Below, one piece after another: positions 1 through 7,087 of a DNA stretch of 14,127 bases. Below the pieces are notes generated by a model, which worked only from the letters and a program-made list of their open reading frames with translations, was not told the origin of the DNA and made no database searches. The stretch spans positions 1 through 14,127 of the forward strand of contig CAKUUY010000031.1 in assembly GCA_934693235.1 (NCBI GenBank), written 5' to 3'. The position numbers and the translations under genes were made by a program. Every line of letters begins with the position of its first letter. The stretch's first letter is position 1. This stretch comes from an uncultured Candidatus Melainabacteria bacterium. Its GTDB lineage: Bacteria; Cyanobacteriota; Vampirovibrionia; Gastranaerophilales; Gastranaerophilaceae.

Positions 1-63
1 CATAATAAGCATTACAACCATCATTTCAGCTAAAGTAAATGCTGTATATCTATGCTTTCTCAT
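1..63 (-). CDS. Type IV prepilin-like / pseudopilin protein, N-terminal 21 residues only
   Basis: This is the beginning of a gene that runs off the left edge. Read on the minus strand it starts with ATG at 63 and gives a short basic leader (MRKHRYTA) followed by FTLAEMMVVMLIM, the prepilin N-terminal cleavage/methylation pattern: charged leader, Phe at mature +1, Glu at +5, then a hydrophobic helix. Such proteins are cut and N-methylated by a PilD-type peptidase and assembled into type IV pili or type II secretion pseudopili. The residue before the cleavage site is Ala rather than the usual Gly. A good ribosome binding site (AAAGGA) lies just upstream, and a promoter sits at 104-131. Only the N-terminus is visible, so major pilin, minor pilin and pseudopilin cannot be told apart. 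Confidence 0.75.
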   Translation of the reverse strand, partial: MRKHRYTAFTLAEMMVVMLIM

Positions 64-103
64 AATTTCCTTTCTAAAAGTCTCAAAATGCTAGCTATTG
101 ATT

Positions 104-131
104 ATTATACCCGTTTTTCAGATTTTTGCAA
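104..131 (-). promoter_or_regulatory. Sigma70-type promoter of the prepilin-like gene
   Basis: On the minus strand a -35 box TTGCAA (126-131) is followed after 16 bp by a perfect -10 box TATAAT (104-109). Predicted transcription starts near 97, leaving a leader of about 34 nt before the ATG at 63. Confidence 0.6.
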
Positions 132-149
132 CATGGAAATTGGGGAGAT

Positions 150-236
150 GCGAAGAGGCCTAGAGGCATAGTCGGTATCTGGAAAAGTTACTAAGGCGCC
201 TTAACGTCCTAGTAACTACATACCAATATACTTCGC
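150..236. repeat. Nested palindromic intergenic element
   Basis: Three concentric inverted arms are visible: GCGAAG (150-155) with CTTCGC (231-236), GGTAT (174-178) with ATACC (220-224), and AGTTACTA (186-193) with TAGTAACT (210-217). The centre also holds the 10-bp perfect palindrome AAGGCGCCTT (193-202). The stretch is clearly richer in G+C than its surroundings and codes for nothing obvious. The arm and flank resemble the GTCATTGCGAAG-type intergenic repeats scattered through many bacterial genomes, but only one copy lies in this window. It sits between the panD stop and the prepilin promoter, so it might also act as a panD terminator or RNA-stabilising hairpin. Confidence 0.5.
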
Positions 237-265
237 AATGACAAGTTACGGGGCTGCAATTTACC

Positions 266-622
266 CTAATGTATCTCTGCAACTTTATTTTTGTCATCAA
301 CGATGGCAATTGTCGGTTTGTAACTTTTCAATTCTTCCGGATTATACAAACCATAAGCAATAATGATAACCTTGTCTCCTGGTTGAGCTTTTCTTGCAGC
401 TGCACCGTTCAAACAAATCATACCGGAATCAGCCTTGCCTTTGATTACGTATGTGTGAAATCTTTCTCCGTTATTAATATTTAAAATATCAACTTTTTGC
501 CATTCTTTTATTTTTGAAGCTTTTAACAAAGTTTCGTCTATAGTAATTGAGCCAACGTAATTCAAGTTAGCATCTGTAACTGTTGCCCTGTGTATTTTTG
601 AACTTATAAATTCTTGTAGCAT
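266..622 (-). CDS. panD: Aspartate 1-decarboxylase (pyruvoyl-dependent)
   Basis: Converts L-aspartate to beta-alanine and CO2, supplying pantothenate and hence coenzyme A synthesis in the cytoplasm. The 118-aa product has the usual PanD length. The self-cleavage site Gly24-Ser25 (YVGS) is intact; cleavage there turns Ser25 into the pyruvoyl cofactor. Other family residues fall at the expected numbers: Lys9, His11, Arg54, Thr57, Tyr58 and the N72-G-A-A segment. The reading frame extends 16 codons further upstream, but ATG at 622 is preferred: it has a GAGG ribosome binding site, and the longer form would begin inside the promoter. No panB or panC is adjacent. It is transcribed separately from the GH13 gene upstream, after that gene's terminator. 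Confidence 0.95.
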   Translation of the reverse strand: MLQEFISSKIHRATVTDANLNYVGSITIDETLLKASKIKEWQKVDILNINNGERFHTYVIKGKADSGMICLNGAAARKAQPGDKVIIIAYGLYNPEELKSYKPTIAIVDDKNKVAEIH

Positions 623-641
623 ATTTATACCTCGCCCGAAT

Positions 642-670
642 ATTCTAACCCAAACAATAAAAAAAATCAA
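642..670 (-). promoter_or_regulatory. panD promoter
   Basis: TTGATT (665-670) and TAGAAT (642-647) are separated by 17 bp on the minus strand. The predicted start is near 635, giving a leader of only about 13 nt. The -35 box lies within the T-tract of the preceding terminator, so the terminator and promoter share bases. Confidence 0.5.
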
Positions 671-701
671 AAAATACAGCCGATATGATTTTCGGCTGTA
701 T
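659..701 (-). terminator. Rho-independent terminator of the GH13 operon
   Basis: A perfect 10-bp stem ATACAGCCGA (674-683) / TCGGCTGTAT (692-701) with an 8-nt loop is followed, in the minus direction, by two T-runs (TTTTT, GA, TTTTTTTT). It lies 28 bases past the stop of the GH13 gene. Confidence 0.9.
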
Positions 702-729
702 CACATGTTTATTTAATGTGCCTTCTTAT

Positions 730-2466
730 TTATATGTTCTGTTTATAAATTTTATTTGAATAATTTTCGATATTTGGAGTATTAATTTCAAATACGTGAA
801 CTCTTGCAGGTCCTAACTCTGCACTCAAATATCCATCATGAGCTTGGAGTGTACTTGGCTTTCCGTAAGACGGAAGTAAATTATTAAGCTCTTGATTTGC
901 TTTTAAGGTAGGAATTTTAACCTTGCAAGCAACAGGTCTATCGACGTTTTTATTCGCAACTACAAGAAGAGTTTTTCCGTTCAAATGTCTTGCGTAAGCA
1001 ATGATTTGGTCGTTTTTATCCTTTTCTTTTTCCAGCTGGATAAATGTTCCTTTGGTAATTACATCTTTATATTTGTCACGCATTTTGAAAGCGCTTTTCA
1101 TAAACTCTCCGATTTCAGGTTGCCCCCCTCCCGGTTTTCTTGAAAGGTTGAAGATATCAAGTCTGCCTCTATGTACAGTCATTTCATTGTTGTCTGTTTG
1201 GGTTACAGGATTGTTTTGGTGTTCATACTTGTATGAATAATAATCTCCTGACTGGTATCCATCTACAATATAAGGATTAAGCATTGGAAGAGTTGCTTGC
1301 AAGCCCATTGTTAAATTGCAATAATCAGCGCCACCATGATACATTGGAGAAATATCATCATGAGTAGCAAATGAGCCGATTAAAGATTTACCTTTTGGCA
1401 AACTGTAAGACATATCAAGTTGTTCTTTTACGTAGTTCATAAAAGTTGTAGCGTCAGGCCATTCGTGGAAAATATGGTATTGTCCGTAAACCATATCAAA
1501 TCCTGCTCGCAAAGAATCCTGAGGTCTGTCATAAGGCATATTGGCTTGTGGAGACGCATCTTCGTAAGTATATGTTTCTGCTAGCCATCCGAATTCTGGG
1601 TCTCGCATGTGAGAATAAGGAATTAAAACATCCCAAAATTCAACAGGTTTTGCTCTTGCAACATCGGCTCTAATTCCGTCTACACCTAAATCTATACACA
1701 TATCAACAAATTGTTTATGCAATTCTAATAATTTTGGGTTAAGAGTTCTTTTTCCTTCATCTTTCCAAGGTTGAAACATTCTAATATCGTTCCAGCCTTG
1801 AGGCGTTTTGGCAAGTCCATCACTTTCCATAGCCATCCATTCAGGGTGTTCTTGGAACATATCGTAAGAAGCGCAACTTGGTAAATCAATCATTACTTTG
1901 ATGTTTCTTTTGTGACACTCATCAATAAACGCTTTAAATTGTTCCTTATCACTTCTCGGGTCATTTGGATCAATAAGGTTTGGGTCAATTCCTAAAAGAT
2001 CTTTTGGAGAATACAATGAACCTGCTGTGCCCATAGCTTTCATTTTCCCTGTAGGGTTTATTGGAAGTACATGAAAAGTATTAAATCCCTCTGCCTTAAT
2101 TTCATCCAGCCTGTCTATTGCGTTAAGGAAAGTGCCATGTGCTTCATTTCCATCGATAAATTCGTTTCCATTTTCATCTTTTGCGTTAAATGTTCGAGGG
2201 ATAATCATAAGAATTTTGGCTTCGTTGTTTCGGAATAACGTCTTTAAATTGTTATGATAGTTATCCGGTGCTGTGTTTTCGTTTTTTTGAACTTTTTGAA
2301 CGGCAGGTGCATTAATCATCGCCATATTGTTTAAATAATTGTTTAGCAAGCCGGAATTTGTTGTTTGAGGTTTTTCTGGTGCAGGAAACTGAACCGCCGA
2401 ATTAGTAAAATTAATGTGGCTGATTTGTTTTGATTTAATTGTTAATAAATTAGTTGAACTTATCAT
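730..2466 (-). CDS. GH13 (alpha-amylase superfamily) glycoside hydrolase / transglycosylase-like protein
   Basis: A 578-aa protein with an alpha-amylase (beta/alpha)8 barrel from about residue 83 to 450 and a beta-rich C-terminal domain to about 565. The catalytic set is present: nucleophile Asp268 in GIRAD (Arg266 two residues before it), acid/base Glu297 in WLAET, and the transition-state Asp370 in THDD after His369. Conserved region I is unusual: DLPSCAS at 194-200 instead of the common DxxxNH form. It should act on alpha-glucosidic links; exact substrate and reaction (hydrolysis or glucan transfer) cannot be read from sequence. The first ~80 residues are low-complexity and Asn/Pro-rich, carry an INFTNS tag at 18-23, and show no signal peptide. 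Its ATG overlaps the upstream stop by one base (TAATG), with ribosome binding site AAAGGTGG, so translation is probably coupled to the 838-aa membrane protein. Confidence 0.85.
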   Translation of the reverse strand: MISSTNLLTIKSKQISHINFTNSAVQFPAPEKPQTTNSGLLNNYLNNMAMINAPAVQKVQKNENTAPDNYHNNLKTLFRNNEAKILMIIPRTFNAKDENGNEFIDGNEAHGTFLNAIDRLDEIKAEGFNTFHVLPINPTGKMKAMGTAGSLYSPKDLLGIDPNLIDPNDPRSDKEQFKAFIDECHKRNIKVMIDLPSCASYDMFQEHPEWMAMESDGLAKTPQGWNDIRMFQPWKDEGKRTLNPKLLELHKQFVDMCIDLGVDGIRADVARAKPVEFWDVLIPYSHMRDPEFGWLAETYTYEDASPQANMPYDRPQDSLRAGFDMVYGQYHIFHEWPDATTFMNYVKEQLDMSYSLPKGKSLIGSFATHDDISPMYHGGADYCNLTMGLQATLPMLNPYIVDGYQSGDYYSYKYEHQNNPVTQTDNNEMTVHRGRLDIFNLSRKPGGGQPEIGEFMKSAFKMRDKYKDVITKGTFIQLEKEKDKNDQIIAYARHLNGKTLLVVANKNVDRPVACKVKIPTLKANQELNNLLPSYGKPSTLQAHDGYLSAELGPARVHVFEINTPNIENYSNKIYKQNI

Positions 2467-4982
2467 TATTTATCCACCTTTTTGTTCGGCATTTTCCCAA
2501 GGAAAAACTGTGCAAGTACTGTTACACCAAGTAATACGCTTCCGAATGTTCCAAAGATTTTGAACCATTTTTTAGTGTTGAAAGCTTGCTGTCCGGCTTT
2601 AAAGAACAATTCATCCGGAGCGATACCGGTTAACAAGAATTTTAACTCAGAGCCGGTTTCATTTGTCGGTCTGATTTTGTGTCTAGGTTTTGCAAAATAG
2701 TGTTCGCCGCCGATAATATTTAAAACTTTGTCTCTGTATGCTTCTAAATCTTGTCTGATAATATTGTTACCAAGAACTTCTCTTGTAACATTATCCATTT
2801 TGTCTTCAAACATAAGTTGCATAGCTCTTTGATAGAAGAATTTATCATTTGGAATATCTGTTACAGAATTTATTCCGGCTTTGCCTAAATATTTGTTTTC
2901 AACTTTGCCATTGTGAACAACAATATCGCTCATATCGTCTGATGGATGAGGATTTCTAAGCATATAGAACTTGGTAGCATTGTCAGATGAATGTCCTTGA
3001 AGAGTAATAATTTTACAAAGTTCAATCAATTCTTCTCGAATTTCTCTCGGATATAATTTCAAAACATCAATATTATTTACGTTTTTCGCAATTCTTCTAT
3101 AAAAGTCTAATGTATTAATAAGTCTATAGAATGAACTTTTTACACTGAGCAATCTTTCAGAAGCAAATGATTTTTGAATATTTTTCAAAGTTCCGGTTTT
3201 GTCATGTTCATCAATTCCGATGATAGCTTTTGATGTTCTTGAGAAATTCTTGTCTTTCAACAAATGTCCAAAGTCATCAAATAAGTTATCGACTTTTTCA
3301 TCATAAGTTGTTATATCGCTTGATTTAATGTCAATGTCTAGGTTGCCGACTTTGGATACCAATTCAGTCATGACTTTTCTATACAAATTATCATCGGATA
3401 CTATATTTTCAATTTTGCCTCGAAGTAGTTCTCCGGTAAGATTTCTGTCAAAGCGAACTTTTTCAATTTCTTTGTATTTTATGCCTAAAGTAGTTAATAA
3501 ATCTTTTGAAACATTATTCCAATAATTTGCAATAACTGTTTCAGGTGCAGATCCCACTTTAGTTACGGCATATTTGTTAAGAGCATTGGTTTTGGCATTA
3601 AAACTGTCAAAAGCTCCTGCAATATAACGTAATTGCTCTTGAATATCGGAATTAAATGTCGCAGAAGTTGATTTTGCAAATGTACTCTTTATAGGGTGTT
3701 TATCTGTTTTATTACTTCTGATTAGCTTTTTAATATATTCAAAATCAAGTTGTTCTTCTTCCGGTTTTCCTTGGTTATAAGCTATTACATTTTGTTGAAC
3801 AGTTTGTAAAATCTTGTCGCTGATTTTCTTGAGAGCTTTGTCATCAGCGTTATTACTTATAAAATTGTTTTCTTCAAATAGCTTGGTCATCGCTTCATTA
3901 TTAGGGACAATTACATTTATCGCGTTTGGATCAATGTGTCTTTCTTTAAGTTGAGCTACAAGGTTTTGACTAATTGTTTTTGCGGTATCTTGATTGATTG
4001 CAAAGGTTTTTGTTGTCATCAAGTCTCTCAAATCTTGCTTGAAGCTTTCTGCAGTAACAGAATCCATTCCCTCAAAAGAATTTGCAACTTGGTTTATCAA
4101 TTCATCATTAATTTGTTTGTCTTTAAATGTTGTAATAACCTTTTCAATATTGTTTTTAGTTGTATTAGTTTGGAATTTTTCAGCATATTCATCAAGGTTT
4201 GTTAAAATTTTGTCTGCTTTTTCATTTTGCCTTTTATTCAACCATTTTGCCAGGTACGGTTCTGTCTGATTACAAATTAAAGCACTCATTACAGGAGTTG
4301 CAAAACCGGCTGTTAACATCCACAAAGTATTGTTTTGAATTGCAATTTTTTTCATTTTTTCTTGAATTGCATCACGTCTGTTTGGGATGTTTTTAGGAAC
4401 TCCTAATCTATTTCCCATCTTGTCAATTTCTTTGTCAGAATATAAATCCCAAGGAATAAATTGAGGATCCTGATAAAATGGTTTCTTTCTGCCAAAACTG
4501 TCTTCATATTGTTTTTGAACATTTACACCATGGATTAGATATGCCGGAAGTTGTATTGCAATCTTAGGCCAAAGAGCCATCGAGGCCAAAAATGAAGCAA
4601 GTCCAACAAATTCCATCCCTTTAGTAACGGGGGTTTGTTTTTTTGTGAATAAATATCCTGCAATTGCAAGTCCACCAAGTTTTAAGCCAACATCATTCAG
4701 CCTGCCGAGCTCGTGGTCGTTTGCTTTCCCGCTCATAGCATGTTTAAAAGCTTTGGCATCATACAACGCATCTTTAACCATAATAGCAGGAGCGTTGAAA
4801 ATGTTGCCGTTCAACAATCTCCCTTTACTTGGAAGAGGTTTGATAAATGTGCGATTGTTAAGCTCGTGTTCGATGTCAAAATTCGGTTTTGGTTTTTGAA
4901 CCTGAGGTTGAACTTTGGGTTGCGGAGTTTGCAATCTGTTAGCACTTGCATTTATGTAATTTTGAATTAGATTTGTTGTCAT
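2466..4982 (-). CDS. Large membrane protein of unknown function, paralogue of the adjacent 343-aa protein
   Basis: I do not recognise a named family. The 838-aa product has a Pro/Gln-rich N-terminus (about 17-35), hydrophobic segments near 99-112, 123-150 and 219-236, then a long hydrophilic, Lys/Asp/Asn-rich part of about 570 residues, and a final membrane helix near 807-829 with a basic tail. Residues 140-235 resemble the upstream 343-aa protein: a Lys-rich hydrophobic stretch, an aromatic-Pro-WDLY motif (FIPWDLYS, 175-182), a D-K/R-I/M-x-x-x-L/I-G helix, then a Lys-Ile-rich helix and an N-x-L/T start into the next membrane segment. The large central domain is absent from the smaller partner. 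The gene starts 1 nt after the 343-aa gene's stop (TAAAATG) and overlaps the GH13 start by 1 nt, so the three are probably made together. Confidence 0.75.
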   Translation of the reverse strand: MTTNLIQNYINASANRLQTPQPKVQPQVQKPKPNFDIEHELNNRTFIKPLPSKGRLLNGNIFNAPAIMVKDALYDAKAFKHAMSGKANDHELGRLNDVGLKLGGLAIAGYLFTKKQTPVTKGMEFVGLASFLASMALWPKIAIQLPAYLIHGVNVQKQYEDSFGRKKPFYQDPQFIPWDLYSDKEIDKMGNRLGVPKNIPNRRDAIQEKMKKIAIQNNTLWMLTAGFATPVMSALICNQTEPYLAKWLNKRQNEKADKILTNLDEYAEKFQTNTTKNNIEKVITTFKDKQINDELINQVANSFEGMDSVTAESFKQDLRDLMTTKTFAINQDTAKTISQNLVAQLKERHIDPNAINVIVPNNEAMTKLFEENNFISNNADDKALKKISDKILQTVQQNVIAYNQGKPEEEQLDFEYIKKLIRSNKTDKHPIKSTFAKSTSATFNSDIQEQLRYIAGAFDSFNAKTNALNKYAVTKVGSAPETVIANYWNNVSKDLLTTLGIKYKEIEKVRFDRNLTGELLRGKIENIVSDDNLYRKVMTELVSKVGNLDIDIKSSDITTYDEKVDNLFDDFGHLLKDKNFSRTSKAIIGIDEHDKTGTLKNIQKSFASERLLSVKSSFYRLINTLDFYRRIAKNVNNIDVLKLYPREIREELIELCKIITLQGHSSDNATKFYMLRNPHPSDDMSDIVVHNGKVENKYLGKAGINSVTDIPNDKFFYQRAMQLMFEDKMDNVTREVLGNNIIRQDLEAYRDKVLNIIGGEHYFAKPRHKIRPTNETGSELKFLLTGIAPDELFFKAGQQAFNTKKWFKIFGTFGSVLLGVTVLAQFFLGKMPNKKVDK

Positions 4983-4983
4983 T

Positions 4984-6015
4984 TTAGTTTACCACGTACT
5001 TTTCATTTTTATTAATTACATCAGCAGCACTAACTTTTGATGGTTTGTGTGAACTTGATAAAGTATTTACGAGTCCCAATACAGTTGAAAGAGCGGCTAA
5101 GCCAATTAAAGCCTTGCCGGCATGCTTTTCAATACCATGTCCTTCACCTTTGTACAAAGTTTTTGCACTTTTTATAAAATTTTCTCCAAAAGATTGGAGA
5201 CATTTTCCAAATTCCTTACCCTTCCAGAATTTGAATGTCATAACATTAAAAAAGTTTTCCCAAGGCTTTTGGAATGCCAAAGCAACGCCTGTTGCTGCCC
5301 AAAGGTATGATGACATTGTTTTTGCAAGATTTTCTTTAATAACGATTTCCTTAATTCTAGGTTTTACTTCTTGATCCGAATCGTTTAAGTTTTCGCCTAA
5401 ACCAATCTTTTTTGCAATTCTGTCGTATCTGTAATTTCTTTTTTCTCCCTTAGATTCGTCACCATATAACAAGTCCCAACGAGGGAATTCTACACTCTCA
5501 AAAATTTTGTGGTGTTCAAAGCTTATAATATCTGTGTCGTTTACATCTTCGGGTAGTTCATAAATTACTTTTACATAAGGTCTTTCGGTATTTATTCCGG
5601 TAAACATTTGAACAGGTTTGCTTATAAATGATTTAGAAACACTTTTTGCTAAACCATAAAATAACACTCCCAATGCCATTTTTTGACCGAGTGCAGAAGC
5701 CTTAGTTTTTGCGAAATTTGAAAAGTGCTTGTTCGCAAAATTAAATACACCCATTAGCATAGCGCTACCGACTAAATAAGGTACTGTTCCCATTGTCAAA
5801 AATTCATAAAAATTGGCGTTTTTACTCCCCTTCAATCCCTTGGCTGGATAAACAGTAAAAGCATTTGATACTTTGTCTATTCCGATATTGATGCGAGTGG
5901 CAAGGTTGTCTTTTAAAAGAGTATCGTGATCGTATGCAAGAGCTTTAGACTTTTCGTTTTTGCTATTTGCAGAAAAGTTTATTTTGTTTTCTACGTTATT
6001 AATTGGTAAAATCAT
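4984..6015 (-). CDS. Multi-pass membrane protein of unknown function, first gene of the coupled cassette
   Basis: A 343-aa protein with hydrophobic segments near 72-94, 113-123, 235-249 and 301-319, and the motif FPRWDLLYG at 177-185. No named family is recognised. Its N-terminus carries INFSANS (12-18), similar to the tag in the GH13 protein of the same operon. The frame can be opened 5 codons earlier at a GTG (6030), but ATG at 6015 has a GGAG ribosome binding site 5 nt away, and that site lies within the longer form, so ATG is chosen. It is followed after 1 nt by the 838-aa paralogue. The pair may form a membrane complex; this is inferred only from coupling and shared motifs. Confidence 0.75.
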   Translation of the reverse strand: MILPINNVENKINFSANSKNEKSKALAYDHDTLLKDNLATRINIGIDKVSNAFTVYPAKGLKGSKNANFYEFLTMGTVPYLVGSAMLMGVFNFANKHFSNFAKTKASALGQKMALGVLFYGLAKSVSKSFISKPVQMFTGINTERPYVKVIYELPEDVNDTDIISFEHHKIFESVEFPRWDLLYGDESKGEKRNYRYDRIAKKIGLGENLNDSDQEVKPRIKEIVIKENLAKTMSSYLWAATGVALAFQKPWENFFNVMTFKFWKGKEFGKCLQSFGENFIKSAKTLYKGEGHGIEKHAGKALIGLAALSTVLGLVNTLSSSHKPSKVSAADVINKNEKYVVN

Positions 6016-6060
6016 TTTTACTCCACACACAAATCAATGCCGTTATTACAACGGCTGTAA

Positions 6061-6091
6061 ATAATATTTTTTGTTATTTTATTAATTTCAA
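6061..6091 (-). promoter_or_regulatory. Possible promoter of the membrane-protein/GH13 cassette
   Basis: On the minus strand TTGAAA (6086-6091) precedes TATTAT (6061-6066) with a long 19-bp spacer in a very AT-rich gap. Between it and the start codon a small hairpin GCCGTT/AACGGC (6039-6055) would fall in the mRNA leader. The 112-nt gap after uppP makes a separate promoter plausible, but the spacing is poor. Confidence 0.3.
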
Positions 6092-6127
6092 TTTTACATT
6101 TTTTTACATAAATTAGCATTTGCCTAA

Positions 6128-6973
6128 TTAATTGAAAATACTAAAGAATACAGCTGTTGCAATCCCTGCCAAAATACAATAATAACCGAATATTGCAAGT
6201 GAAAATTTTGATATAAATTTCATGAAATATTTAATACATAAGTAGCCTGTTATTCCGGAAACAATTGTGCCCGTAATTATAGCCATCCAATTATAGCCAA
6301 TTGCTTCTGCTACATCTATTTTTACCAAAGGATAAACCATTGATGCACCAAGAATAATAGGAATACTTAACAAGAAAGAATATCTTGCAGCTGTAATTCT
6401 ATCTAATCCGCAAAATAATCCGGTTGCAATTGTCCAACCAGAACGAGAAAAGCCTGGAAGTGCGGCCAAACCTTGTGCTAAACCGATAAGAATTGATGTT
6501 TTTAAGTTTACATTATCTGTTTTTTCTTCAAGTTTTTTAGATTTGTATTCGCTATACAAAAGCGTGAAACCTGTTATAAATAACAAACCACCTACAATTG
6601 CAGGTTTATACACTAATTTTTCAGCAATTTCATTGATAGGTAAAGCAAGTGCAATTGTAATAACTGTACCTGCAATGATAAATAAGCCTATTTTTGCTTC
6701 TTTATCTGACCAATTTTTGTTTTTTAAAGCATGCCACATCGCTTTTAGGATTTTTATGATATCTTTGCGGAAGAAAATTATTACAGCAATAAGAGTTCCA
6801 AGGTGAACCATAATATCAAAGAAAACTTCTTCATTTGAACTTTGTACAATAGGAATATTTTTTATAACCTTATAAAAATTTGATGTAAAAACAAGGTGTG
6901 CCGAACTTGATATCGGTAAAAACTCACTCAATCCCTGTACTATTCCCATTAATATTGCTTGTATTAGGTTCAT
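6128..6973 (-). CDS. uppP: Undecaprenyl-diphosphatase
   Basis: Integral membrane enzyme that dephosphorylates undecaprenyl pyrophosphate so the lipid carrier can be reused for peptidoglycan and O-antigen assembly; in many bacteria this gives bacitracin resistance. The 281-aa product has the normal BacA/UppP length and many membrane helices. Both signature motifs are present: QGLSEFLPISSSAHL (13-27, with Glu17 and His26) and PGFSRSG (173-179, with Arg177). The second is preceded by QGLAAL, echoing the first motif, as expected for the internal repeat of this family. Start ATG at 6973 has the ribosome binding site AAAGGA. It ends the kdsD-kdsC-queD gene run, which fits an envelope-building role. 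Confidence 0.95.
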   Translation of the reverse strand: MNLIQAILMGIVQGLSEFLPISSSAHLVFTSNFYKVIKNIPIVQSSNEEVFFDIMVHLGTLIAVIIFFRKDIIKILKAMWHALKNKNWSDKEAKIGLFIIAGTVITIALALPINEIAEKLVYKPAIVGGLLFITGFTLLYSEYKSKKLEEKTDNVNLKTSILIGLAQGLAALPGFSRSGWTIATGLFCGLDRITAARYSFLLSIPIILGASMVYPLVKIDVAEAIGYNWMAIITGTIVSGITGYLCIKYFMKFISKFSLAIFGYYCILAGIATAVFFSIFN

Positions 6974-6976
6974 TCT

Positions 6977-7081
6977 TTATCCTTTCAACACAATTTTTGT
7001 GTAAATACCTTTGTAATTCATACCATTGAGCCGGTAAGCTTTAATTTCCAAAATAGATTTTGCTTCGTGGTGTTTTAGCAT
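6977..7081 (-). CDS. Possible 34-residue small protein between queD and uppP
   Basis: An uninterrupted 34-codon frame (MLKHHEAKSILEIKAYRLNG, then a basic tail ending IVLKG) fills the gap exactly: its ATG lies 6 nt after the queD stop and its TAA 3 nt before the uppP ATG, in the same frame as uppP. That packing matches the 1-nt gaps elsewhere in the operon. The product is basic and non-hydrophobic. Against it, only a weak purine-rich GAAGAA run precedes the start, and 34 codons can stay open by chance. It could instead serve only to couple translation into uppP, whose ribosome binding site lies within its last codons. Confidence 0.35.
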   Translation of the reverse strand: MLKHHEAKSILEIKAYRLNGMNYKGIYTKIVLKG

Positions 7082-7087
7082 CTAGAT

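Noticed and set aside
3936..4269. Two overlapping plus-strand frames of about 90 codons opposite the 838-aa gene
   Set aside because: Cys/Phe/Leu-rich products typical of antisense reading of a Lys/Asn-rich gene; no start signals.
6016..6030. GTG start adding 5 residues to the 343-aa membrane protein
   Set aside because: The ribosome binding site GGAG lies inside this extension and is well spaced for ATG 6015.
6039..6055. Hairpin GCCGTT/AACGGC considered as a terminator
   Set aside because: Only 6 bp, with no T-tract in the minus direction and no plus-strand gene upstream that would need it.
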